A DNA stretch of 64,000 nt, from the NCBI GenBank assembly GCA_045345765.1, contig CP148265.1:744001-808000 (forward strand), read 5' to 3'. The notes beneath the pieces are model-generated. The model was given only the letters and a program-made list of their open reading frames with translations, was not told the origin of the DNA and did no database searches. Of the stretch, positions 36,064 to 44,311 are shown piece after piece. The translations under genes and the position numbers were made by a program. Origin of the DNA: JAOARY01 sp045345765 (GTDB lineage: Bacteria > Bacillota > Clostridia > Peptostreptococcales > Peptostreptococcaceae). The number at the start of each line of letters is the position of its first letter. Position 1 is the first letter of the stretch.

Positions 36064-36426
36064 CTAACCTCTTCTATCAACAAATAAACCAAATCTCTCA
36101 ATAATATCAGCAACCATATCTAATATTTTTTCAGATGGTATTTCTTTTATAATTTCATTTGTTTCATCATCTACAATCTTAATCATTATAGTCTTAGTTT
36201 CTTCATGTATAGAAAACTTAAGATGACTATTTTCCATTTTAACATCTGGATTAGACTTTTCTATAGCCTCTATAAGTTTTTGTTCTCCTGGCAAACTAGA
36301 CTGATTTTCTTTAGCTTTTTTCTCTTTTACACCATCTGCTTTTTCACTAGAAGCTTTTTGCATAGTTGCTAATTCATTTTTTTGAGATAACATCTCACTG
36401 CTTACAATGTTTGAATCTATTCTCAT
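36064..36426 (-). CDS. flaG: FlaG family protein
   Basis: A 120-aa protein with a hydrophilic Lys/Glu-rich N-terminal half and the conserved C-terminal FlaG core (LKFSIHEETKTIMIKIVDDETNEIIKEIPSEKILDMVADI). FlaG affects filament length in several bacteria; its precise action is not settled. AAGGAGG precedes the ATG, and a sigma-28 promoter is readable at 36464-36490. First gene of the flaG-fliD-fliS-chaperone-yjfB unit. Confidence 0.92.
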   Translation of the reverse strand: MRIDSNIVSSEMLSQKNELATMQKASSEKADGVKEKKAKENQSSLPGEQKLIEAIEKSNPDVKMENSHLKFSIHEETKTIMIKIVDDETNEIIKEIPSEKILDMVADIIERFGLFVDRRG

Positions 36427-36463
36427 AAAAAAACCTCCTTGTTTAATATATCCCTCTTATAAT

Positions 36464-36490
36464 TTTTCGTCATTATAAAAAAATAATTTA
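36464..36490 (-). promoter_or_regulatory. Sigma-28 (FliA/SigD)-type promoter for flaG-fliD
   Basis: The minus strand reads TAAA, a 15-base spacer and GACGAAAA, against the consensus TAAA-N15-GCCGATAA, about 37 bases upstream of the flaG ATG. Confidence 0.65.
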
Positions 36491-36571
36491 GATTCGCCCA
36501 AAAACAAGTTGTAAAATATATATAACAAAAAATCATCACTAAAAATATATCTTAACCATATATATATATAT

Positions 36572-36613
36572 CGAAAAAAATAGCAATTAATTTAATAAAC
36601 TAATTACTATTTT
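36572..36613 (-). terminator. Intrinsic terminator after pseG
   Basis: AAAATAGTAATTA pairs with TAATTGCTATTTT (one G-U pair, 11-base loop) with a seven-base U-run. The stem overlaps the pseG stop codon and separates the pse operon from flaG. Confidence 0.8.
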
Positions 36614-37671
36614 AATAAAATATCAACTATATTTCTCGCACCATAATGAGACATTACAGCCATCTGTTTTTTTCTTCCAGATATTATATTTTCAATCTCA
36701 GCATTATAATTCTTTAAAATTTTGTATAATTTATCAAAGTCTATAGTTTCTTTGTTTCCGATATACGAACCTATATTTTTATTTTTTAAATAATTTATTA
36801 TATATTTTTGATTATTTGCATAAGAAAAATATACAATATGAGTTCCACAAGCCATAAGTTCATAAATAGTACTGCCAGCAGAACTTATAGCTAAATCTGA
36901 GTTTAACATAAGCTTGTCCATATAATCTATATCTTCATATATAAAAAAATTTTTCTTTTTATTTAATTTTTCTCTTATTTTAATTTTATTCTTTTCTTCA
37001 AAAGATTTTCCAATGATAATATTTATTTTTATATCTTCATTAAAATTATTTTCTAATATAAAATCTATAAAATTAATCATCAAATTATTTGGATCTGCTC
37101 CACCTGTAGTTATCAAAATTTCTTTTAATTTACTATTGAATTTTCTTTTTAAATTTACATATTTTTTATTTATCAAATTATAATTAGAACCCAATAATAG
37201 TTTTGTATCTTTATAAAATTTCTTATATCCTAAATCATTCGCATATATATTTCCATTTATCAAAATATCCACAGGATATGTTTCATTATTTAAATCATCT
37301 ATATAAACAACTTTTTTAAATAATTTTTTTAGTTCTAAAAAATAAAATTCATTTACAAAATAAGAATCCACTATTATAGTATCAAATTTTTTAAATGCTT
37401 TTAATTTTTTTATTTGTTCTAATTCTAATTTTATATAATTATTTAATGATTCCTCATTAAAATTATCTTGAGTCCTTAACTCTACATCTAAATTTTCCAT
37501 TTTTAAACAATTAACATTATTTCTTTTTAAAAAATCTATACCATCTTGAAATCTAGTCAAATAACAAAATTCTATATTTTTATTTTTTAATTCATTAGCT
37601 ATAGACATCGTTCTATTCATATGTCCAAATCCTATATTTTTTCCAGCATCAACTCGAAAAAGTATTTTCAT
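36607..37671 (-). CDS. pseG: UDP-2,4-diacetamido-2,4,6-trideoxy-L-altropyranose hydrolase
   Basis: Removes UDP from the diacetamido sugar nucleotide, the fourth step of the CMP-pseudaminic acid pathway. The 354-aa GT-B-like protein begins with the family pattern FRVDAGKNIGFGHMNRTMSIANEL, which holds the catalytic-loop His, and has the C-terminal SSAGSTIYELMACG nucleotide-binding signature. AAAGGGAG precedes the ATG. Last gene of the pse operon, 12 bp after pseI. In some bacteria pseG is fused to pseH; here pseH is fused to pseF instead. Confidence 0.9.
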   Translation of the reverse strand: MKILFRVDAGKNIGFGHMNRTMSIANELKNKNIEFCYLTRFQDGIDFLKRNNVNCLKMENLDVELRTQDNFNEESLNNYIKLELEQIKKLKAFKKFDTIIVDSYFVNEFYFLELKKLFKKVVYIDDLNNETYPVDILINGNIYANDLGYKKFYKDTKLLLGSNYNLINKKYVNLKRKFNSKLKEILITTGGADPNNLMINFIDFILENNFNEDIKINIIIGKSFEEKNKIKIREKLNKKKNFFIYEDIDYMDKLMLNSDLAISSAGSTIYELMACGTHIVYFSYANNQKYIINYLKNKNIGSYIGNKETIDFDKLYKILKNYNAEIENIISGRKKQMAVMSHYGARNIVDILLK

Positions 37672-37683
37672 AATAAGCTCCCT

Positions 37684-38730
37684 TTACTTTTCTACCATAT
37701 TCCAATTCAAAGGTTCTTCTTTTGAAATATCTCCACTTGCTCTTTTTCCTATTATATCTTCATAATATTTAGGTTCTATACCATAAGATGGTCGTATTAT
37801 CTTTATATTATTTTCAGTAAATAATTCACCCTTTTTAATATCCTTAGTAATAAAAATAGATCTTCTAAAATTAAGACTTGCTTTTTCATTATCTGTTGGA
37901 CCATATTTAATTTCACCCAATGCATTTTTTACATCCTTTATTTTATCTATCATACATTTTAATTCTTTTGGCTCCATAGAAAAAGATGAATCAGGTGTTA
38001 TTATATCTCTACTTAAACAGAAATGTTTTTCTATTATGCTAGCACCCAAAGAAGTTGCTACTATCGCTGACAAATCTCCTAATGTATGGTCTGATAAGCC
38101 TACTAATTTTCCAAATCTACTTTTCAAATCTGGTATACAACTTAAATTCATATCTTTTGATATTGATGGGTATGAACTTGAACACTTTAGTATTGCATAA
38201 TTTTTATTGTTCATAGATTCTATTGCATCAATTGCTTCTTTTATTTCTTCTATTGTTGACATTCCAGTTGACATTATTATAGGTTTTTGTTTTGATGCAA
38301 TATATTTTATAAGCGGTATATCTGTTATTTCAAACGAAGCTATTTTATAAAATTCTACATCTAAACCTTCTAAAAAATCTACAGAAGTTCTATCAAAAGG
38401 AGTTGATAAAAAATCCAAACCAACTTTTTCACACTCTTTTTTTAATTCTTCTTGCCATTCCCAAGGCATATGAGCTTTTTCATACAAATTATATAGATTT
38501 TCGCCCTTCCACGTTCCTCTTTTTATTTTAAAATAATCTTTATTAGAATTTAATGTCATAGTTTCAGGTTTATATGTTTGTAATTTCAAGCAATCAGCCC
38601 CTGATTCTTTTGCTGCATGTATTATTTCTTTAGCTAAATCTATATCGTGATTATGATTAGCTGACATTTCTGCAATTATATAAGGCATCGTGTCATCTGA
38701 AATTATATTATTTTTTAATCTTATCTCCAT
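37684..38730 (-). CDS. pseI: Pseudaminic acid synthase
   Basis: Condenses the free diacetamido sugar with phosphoenolpyruvate to give pseudaminic acid. The 348-aa protein has a NeuB-type TIM barrel (about 1-275, with YIIAEMSANHNHDIDLAKEII and a KLQTYKPETMTL segment) and a C-terminal antifreeze-like SAF domain (about 285-348). The insert RGTWKGENLYNLYEKAHMPW is typical of PseI rather than sialic or legionaminic acid synthases. AAGGAGGGG precedes the ATG. Confidence 0.93.
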   Translation of the reverse strand: MEIRLKNNIISDDTMPYIIAEMSANHNHDIDLAKEIIHAAKESGADCLKLQTYKPETMTLNSNKDYFKIKRGTWKGENLYNLYEKAHMPWEWQEELKKECEKVGLDFLSTPFDRTSVDFLEGLDVEFYKIASFEITDIPLIKYIASKQKPIIMSTGMSTIEEIKEAIDAIESMNNKNYAILKCSSSYPSISKDMNLSCIPDLKSRFGKLVGLSDHTLGDLSAIVATSLGASIIEKHFCLSRDIITPDSSFSMEPKELKCMIDKIKDVKNALGEIKYGPTDNEKASLNFRRSIFITKDIKKGELFTENNIKIIRPSYGIEPKYYEDIIGKRASGDISKEEPLNWNMVEK

Positions 38731-38750
38731 AAAAACGACCCCTCCTTTTA

Positions 38751-39938
38751 TTAGAATTTAATATCATTCCTATTTTCATTTATTTTAACTAAATCTTTAT
38801 TTTTTTTCATAAATTTAATTATATCTTTCCAATCAAAATCTATTCCTGATTTTTTTATTAAATTTTCTAATAATATTTTACTAAGTTCAAAATCTTCTTC
38901 ATAATCAACAGTTAATCTAAAATTAGATAAATTTTTATCTAATTTTGATTCTTTAGCTCTAAAAATATCTTTATTTTTTAAGATATAGGATGTAACATGT
39001 TCTTTTTCAATATCTAAAACAGCTTCATTATATGCTTTTTTTAAAGCTTCAAATGAAAATATCTCAACATCAAGTCCATGAGGCCACGTTCTTTCTACAA
39101 CTCTATTTGAAATATAATCATAATCAAAATTCAAAAATTCTAAGATTAGCATATCTATTATCTTTGGGTCTACAAATGGACAATCTGAAGTTACTCTTAT
39201 TATTGTATTTAAATTATTTTCTTTGGCCGCTTCATAATATCTTCTTAAAACATTATGTTCATCACCAACATAGGATATTATATTATTTTCATCACACCAT
39301 AATTTTATTTTATCATCATCATCACTATTACTTATTGCAACTATAACTTTATCTGCATATTTTGATAAAGAAGATCTTTTTACACTGTAATACAATAAAG
39401 GTTTATCCAGTATATTCTTTAAAACCTTCCCTTTAAGGCGTGTTGAATTATATCTTGCTTGTATTATAACACCTATAAAGTTTAGTTCTTTAATATATCT
39501 ATAACAATTTTTTTCCTCATCAAAGTATTCTTTATAATCATTTTTTAAAAATACTTGTTTTGAACTTTCATTGTTAATCTTTACTTCTCCAATTAATTTC
39601 AGGACATCTAAATTATCTTCTTTTATAATTTTTTCTATATTTTTTATTATTATTTTTCCAAAACCTTTTCCTCTATACTCTTTGTCTATACTGTAACTTA
39701 TAATTCCATTTTTATTTTCTATATCTATTCTAATTTGACCAATAGGTTGATTATCATTCATAAGAATATACATATGTGTATTCTTATTTTTCATCTTATT
39801 ATTAAACCACTGAATATGATTTTCATATTTTATTTCATTTTGATTAAATGCATTTAATCTAACATCTTTATCATTAGACCAATTAAATAATATATCTATA
39901 TCACTATAATTTACCTTTCGCAAATATATGTTGTTCAT
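38751..39938 (-). CDS. PseH-PseF fusion: N-acetyltransferase and CMP-sugar synthetase
   Basis: A 395-aa two-domain protein. Residues 1 to about 152 form a GNAT acetyltransferase (VNYSDIDILFNWSNDKDVR, and the acetyl-CoA loop EYRGKGFGKIIIKNI), fitting PseH, which acetylates the 4-amino group. From about 155 a cytidylyltransferase of the SpsF/NeuA-like class begins (IIQARYNSTRLKGKVLKNI, then RVTSDCPFVDP), fitting PseF, which loads pseudaminic acid on CMP. The two steps flank the PseG and PseI steps. The reading frame is continuous and one start site (AAGGGATG SD) serves both, so this is a real fusion in this sequence. Confidence 0.88.
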   Translation of the reverse strand: MNNIYLRKVNYSDIDILFNWSNDKDVRLNAFNQNEIKYENHIQWFNNKMKNKNTHMYILMNDNQPIGQIRIDIENKNGIISYSIDKEYRGKGFGKIIIKNIEKIIKEDNLDVLKLIGEVKINNESSKQVFLKNDYKEYFDEEKNCYRYIKELNFIGVIIQARYNSTRLKGKVLKNILDKPLLYYSVKRSSLSKYADKVIVAISNSDDDDKIKLWCDENNIISYVGDEHNVLRRYYEAAKENNLNTIIRVTSDCPFVDPKIIDMLILEFLNFDYDYISNRVVERTWPHGLDVEIFSFEALKKAYNEAVLDIEKEHVTSYILKNKDIFRAKESKLDKNLSNFRLTVDYEEDFELSKILLENLIKKSGIDFDWKDIIKFMKKNKDLVKINENRNDIKF

Positions 39939-39949
39939 ATTAACATCCC

Positions 39950-41140
39950 TTACTTTTTATAATAATTAATTACTTTTTTAACAGCTTCAATTACTTTTTT
40001 AATTTCTACATCATTCATTTTTGGATATAATGGTAATGTTATTATTGAATTATATATCTTTTCAGTATTTTCACAAAGATTTTTTTCATAACCCAAATTT
40101 TGATAATAAGGATGATGATATACTGGTATATAATGTACATTAACACCAATATTCTCGGCTTGCAATGCTTTAAAAATTTCATCTCTATCAACTTTTAATT
40201 TATCTAATTTCAATCTTATTATATAAAGATGATATGATGATTTTGAATATTCTTCTTCGTAAGGTGTTATTATTTCATCTATAGAAGATAATTCACTATT
40301 ATAAATATCAACTATATCTCTTCGTCTTTGAACAAATTTATCAATTTTACTTAATTGACTTATTCCTAAAGCACATTGAATATCAGTCATTCTATAATTA
40401 TATCCTAATTCTATCTGTTCATAATAATATGATGGCTTATCTTTATTATTTAAAAATTCTTTATCTCTTGTTATACCATGTGTTCTAAATAACTTAAGTT
40501 TTTCATATAAATCCTTGTCATTGGTAGTTATTATTCCACCTTCTCCTGTTGTTATATGTTTTACAGGATGGAAGCTAAATTCTGTCATATGTGCTTTTTG
40601 CCCAATTTTTTGCCCTTTATACTCTGAACCAAGTGCATGCGCTGCATCTTCAATAACAATTAAATTATTTTCATCTGCAATTTTCATAATTTTATCTATA
40701 TCAACAGCTTGACCTGCAAAATCCACAGGTATTATAACTTTTGTTTTATCTGTTATTTTCTTTTTTATATCATTTATATCTATATTGTAATTATTAAGAT
40801 CTACATCTGCAAAAACAGGTTTTGCACCCATATAAAGAGCACAATTAGCTGAAGCTGCAAATGTAAGTGGTGATGTTATAACTTCATCACATTCTTTCAC
40901 TCCTGCTGCAAAACAAGCTGCATGCAAAGCAGCAGTACCATTAGAAAATGCTACTGCATACTTTGCTCCAACATAGTTAGCTACCTTTTTTTCAAATTCT
41001 AAAACCTTTGGCCCCGTTGTTAAATAATCACTTTTAAGAACCTTTATAACTTCATTTATATCTTCATCATCAATCCATTGTTTCCCATATGGAATATATT
41101 CTTCACTCGATTTTTTTCCACCATACAAAGCTATCTCCAT
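39950..41140 (-). CDS. pseC: UDP-4-amino-4,6-dideoxy-N-acetyl-L-altrosamine transaminase
   Basis: PLP-dependent DegT/DnrJ/EryC1-family aminotransferase, 396 aa, adding the 4-amino group to the product of PseB with glutamate as donor. The Schiff-base Lys lies in SFHPVKHITTGEGG, and the N-terminal YGKQWIDDEDINEVIKVL pattern and the VEDAAHALGSEY cofactor segment are family marks. AAAGGGGCG precedes the ATG. It follows pseB by 13 bp, the usual order. Confidence 0.94.
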   Translation of the reverse strand: MEIALYGGKKSSEEYIPYGKQWIDDEDINEVIKVLKSDYLTTGPKVLEFEKKVANYVGAKYAVAFSNGTAALHAACFAAGVKECDEVITSPLTFAASANCALYMGAKPVFADVDLNNYNIDINDIKKKITDKTKVIIPVDFAGQAVDIDKIMKIADENNLIVIEDAAHALGSEYKGQKIGQKAHMTEFSFHPVKHITTGEGGIITTNDKDLYEKLKLFRTHGITRDKEFLNNKDKPSYYYEQIELGYNYRMTDIQCALGISQLSKIDKFVQRRRDIVDIYNSELSSIDEIITPYEEEYSKSSYHLYIIRLKLDKLKVDRDEIFKALQAENIGVNVHYIPVYHHPYYQNLGYEKNLCENTEKIYNSIITLPLYPKMNDVEIKKVIEAVKKVINYYKK

Positions 41141-41153
41141 ATAAATCGCCCCT

Positions 41154-42149
41154 TTAATCTAAATGTAATTCTTCCAATTCTTTTTTAAGTTGACCTTTTT
41201 CTAACCATTCTTTATTATTTCCAGAATTATATTCAAATCCATCTTCTATTAATACTCCACCTTCTGTGAAATAGTCTTTTTTGTTCCACCAAGAAAAGTG
41301 AGGATATATTATATAATGTTTTTCATATTCATAAGTATGTCTTGAGTCATCTTTTGTCACCATAACTTCATGAATTTTTTCACCTTCTCTTATCCCCACT
41401 TCTTTCAATTTACAACCATCTAACATAACTTCTGCTAAATCAGTTATTTTAAACGAAGGAATTTTAGAAATATAAGTTTCTCCACCTTTTGACTCTTCCA
41501 GTGCTTTAAAAACTAAATTTACACCTTCTTCTAAAGTAATCCAAAATCTAGTCATTCTAAAATCAGTTATCGGAAGTTCTTTTTTACCTTCTTCTATCAA
41601 TCTTTTAAAAAACGGAATAACCGAACCTCTACTACCTGCAACATTTCCATACCTTACAACAGAAAAAACAGTATCTTTTTCGCCTACATATGCATTTGCA
41701 GATATGAATAATTTATCTGAAACCAATTTAGTTCCACCATATAGATTAATAGGATTAACTGCTTTATCAGTCGATAGAGCTACAACTTTTTTAACACCTC
41801 TATCAATTGCTGCATCAATTATATTTTGAGCCCCATGTATATTTGTTTTTATAGCTTCAAAAGGATTATATTCACAAGCTGGAACTTGTTTCATTGCTGC
41901 TGCATGAATTACATAATCAACTCCATCAAAAGCTCTATAAAGTCTATCTTTATCTCTTACATCACCTATGAAAAACCTAAGTTTTTCACTATATTCACTA
42001 AATTTTTGTTTTACTAACATTTGCTTATACTCATCTCTAGAATATATAATTATCCTTTTAGGATTATATTCTTTTAATATTTTTTCTATGAATTTTTTTC
42101 CAAACGAACCAGTTCCACCTGTTATAAGTATTGATTTATTATCTAACAT
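41154..42149 (-). CDS. pseB: UDP-N-acetylglucosamine 4,6-dehydratase (inverting)
   Basis: First enzyme of pseudaminic acid synthesis: dehydrates and epimerises UDP-GlcNAc. The 331-aa short-chain dehydrogenase-like protein has the NAD(P) loop GGTGSFGKKF, the AAAMKQVPACEYNPFEAIKTN catalytic segment with its Asp/Lys variant, and a YGGTK motif in place of the classic YxxxK context. The ATG at 42149 follows TGGAGG by five bases; a reading back to 42161 would pass through that SD. Preceded by maf1 with a 12-bp gap. Confidence 0.95.
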   Translation of the reverse strand: MLDNKSILITGGTGSFGKKFIEKILKEYNPKRIIIYSRDEYKQMLVKQKFSEYSEKLRFFIGDVRDKDRLYRAFDGVDYVIHAAAMKQVPACEYNPFEAIKTNIHGAQNIIDAAIDRGVKKVVALSTDKAVNPINLYGGTKLVSDKLFISANAYVGEKDTVFSVVRYGNVAGSRGSVIPFFKRLIEEGKKELPITDFRMTRFWITLEEGVNLVFKALEESKGGETYISKIPSFKITDLAEVMLDGCKLKEVGIREGEKIHEVMVTKDDSRHTYEYEKHYIIYPHFSWWNKKDYFTEGGVLIEDGFEYNSGNNKEWLEKGQLKKELEELHLD

Positions 42150-42161
42150 ATTTGCCTCCAT

Positions 42162-44129
42162 CTATATTTTTGGTAAATAATATTTTTCATTATTTAATAT
42201 AAACTCTATTTCTTTTTCCATTTTATCAAAATTTATTTCATCCATTTCAAGCTCTTTTAAATTAACTTTCTTTGTAATTTCTTTTAAACCCAAATAAGTT
42301 ACCCTTAATGTTTTTCGAATATATTTTACAAGCGTTTCCAATAATATTTTTTGTATTTCTATATTTTTTGTAAGAATTTCTTGATTATATTCTTTAGCTT
42401 TCAATTGACTTATTCTATTTGCCGCTCCACTAATTAGAAATGCACAAACTAAATGTATATACGGATCATTCATTATAGGTCTTAATATTTCATCATCTAC
42501 ACTAAATACAATATCATAAATCCAATCTAATTGTTCTTCTGTAAAATTTTCATCTAAAATATTTAATGATTTTTTTAAGTTCTTTATGCAAATCTTTATT
42601 TTATCATTCATATCTAATAATAATTTGTATTTATCCAAAATATAACTTACTAAAGTTCTTTTTATTTCAATCGATTTTTTATTCTTATAATTCAAATCAA
42701 CAAACAGATTGTGTAGAGGTTCAATATCTTCTTTGCAGTATAACTCTAATACCTCTTTTAGTGGCTTTACTTCGGTTCCCTTTATATACGCTCCACCTTC
42801 TGTTGCATCTATAACTTTACAATCAAATTTTCTGATAGCCTCTTCATATAACTCCTTAAATTGTACCCATACACTTGTACTCCCTAAACTATTACCATAA
42901 TAATCTTTTACATAACAATCATATCCATCTTCTTTATATTCAATTACAGAAACTCCATTTGCATGAGATGCTCCATCTTTTGAATATGCTAAATCCTGTC
43001 CTATTAGTACAATAGGATTACAACCCATCTTCTGTGCAAAACCAAATAATAAATGAGCAACTGAAGCTCCACAAAAAAACGAGCCCTTATCATCCATACT
43101 ATCAAATATATTTCCATGCATATCTTTTTTGTAAAAACTTATAAATCTATCTTTAAAAATATCAATTATTTCCGTTCTTACAACTGCAGGAGATAGCATT
43201 ATAAGATCCTCATCAAAATTTTCTTCTTCACCTTTATAAAAAGCCTCATATGTTTTTATTATTCTTTCGATAGTTCCTATTGCATGAGCCTTTATCCCTT
43301 CCATTTTAAGTCTTTTATACGAACCATCACATGCAAGTATCAGTATCTTATCTTGATATTCTTTTAAATACTTAATATTTTTTTCTAAAGAAGGTCCCGA
43401 AGCAACAACTACCGCTGGTTTATTTTTATATACATCTCCATACTTTTCCAACAACTCATTAACACCTGGTTTATCTATAAAATCAACTATATTATTCAAT
43501 CTATTTCTAAGACCTAATAATGTATCATCTGGACAGTTTCCCAGTACAAATGAATATTTCACTTTAGATTTCCCTATAAACTCGATATTCTTCTTGAAAA
43601 ATTCTATATCTTCATCAACCGTGCTTGTTATATCTGTTATAAACACTTTAGATGTATAATGCAAATTATTATATAAATTATTTTGTAAATCTTCTAAGTA
43701 AAATTCATCCTCAAACTCTCCAGCTGAAAAAAATATTCTTTTTGTCTTTAACATTTCAGAAAAATCTTGTTTTTTCAAATTTAATTTTAATAATTCCAAA
43801 TCCTTCTCTACAACTATTATTCTCATTTTATCCCAATTTTTTTTAAATACTTCTTTTAATTTGTAACCCCATTCCAAACCCATCACTATATATAAACCAG
43901 AGTTCACCTCAAAATCCATGCCCTCAATTGCTTTTTTTGCATCTCTTTTAGGATTGTATTTACTTATCAACCTATCTTTACTTCCTTTAATTTCTATTAC
44001 ACTTTCATCATTTCTATTAATATATATATTATATTTTTGTGTTTCTTTACATTCTACTAATTTATTAACTAAGTCAGGTTGAATCCCCTTTAATAATTCT
44101 ATATTTTTTTCAAAAAAATTCTCATACAA
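42162..44129 (-). CDS. Maf motility accessory factor, flagellin glycosyltransferase candidate (maf1)
   Basis: A 655-aa Maf protein. It has an N-terminal Maf domain (about 1-190), the central MptE-like/DUF115 catalytic core with KPAVVVASGPSLEKNI, LILACDGSYKRLK and PIVLIGQDLAYSKDGASHANG, and a helical C-terminal domain (about 470-655). Maf enzymes are genetically required for adding pseudaminic acid to flagellin in several bacteria. Translation probably starts at TTG with AGGAGG eight bases upstream. It heads the pseB-C-HF-I-G unit behind a sigma-28-like promoter and is a close paralogue of the next gene. Confidence 0.92.
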   Translation of the reverse strand: MYENFFEKNIELLKGIQPDLVNKLVECKETQKYNIYINRNDESVIEIKGSKDRLISKYNPKRDAKKAIEGMDFEVNSGLYIVMGLEWGYKLKEVFKKNWDKMRIIVVEKDLELLKLNLKKQDFSEMLKTKRIFFSAGEFEDEFYLEDLQNNLYNNLHYTSKVFITDITSTVDEDIEFFKKNIEFIGKSKVKYSFVLGNCPDDTLLGLRNRLNNIVDFIDKPGVNELLEKYGDVYKNKPAVVVASGPSLEKNIKYLKEYQDKILILACDGSYKRLKMEGIKAHAIGTIERIIKTYEAFYKGEEENFDEDLIMLSPAVVRTEIIDIFKDRFISFYKKDMHGNIFDSMDDKGSFFCGASVAHLLFGFAQKMGCNPIVLIGQDLAYSKDGASHANGVSVIEYKEDGYDCYVKDYYGNSLGSTSVWVQFKELYEEAIRKFDCKVIDATEGGAYIKGTEVKPLKEVLELYCKEDIEPLHNLFVDLNYKNKKSIEIKRTLVSYILDKYKLLLDMNDKIKICIKNLKKSLNILDENFTEEQLDWIYDIVFSVDDEILRPIMNDPYIHLVCAFLISGAANRISQLKAKEYNQEILTKNIEIQKILLETLVKYIRKTLRVTYLGLKEITKKVNLKELEMDEINFDKMEKEIEFILNNEKYYLPKI

Positions 44130-44170
44130 AATAAAAACCTCCTAAATAAAATAACACAATTTCTATATGT

Positions 44171-44197
44171 TTATCGTCATAATATCAATTATTATTA
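44171..44197 (-). promoter_or_regulatory. Sigma-28-type promoter for maf1-pse operon
   Basis: The minus strand reads TAAT, a 15-base spacer and GACGATAA, one mismatch from consensus in each element, about 42 bases upstream of the maf1 start. Confidence 0.6.
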
Positions 44198-44311
44198 AAA
44201 ATATTATTAAAAAAAATATTTTTAAATTAAAATATTTTATATATGAATGTGTATACGATAAATGAAATCCTTCATCTTATGGAAGTTTTCATATAAATTT
44301 ATATAAGAATT

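Noticed and set aside
36430..36463. CsrA sites in the flaG-fliD leader
   Set aside because: Two GGA words are present, one in the SD, but neither lies in a convincing hairpin loop.
39032..39346. Plus-strand open frames such as this one and many others of 60-120 codons
   Set aside because: They lie opposite well-supported genes, lack SD sites, and are rich in Leu/His/Phe/Tyr/Ser as expected from antisense reading of AT-rich coding DNA.
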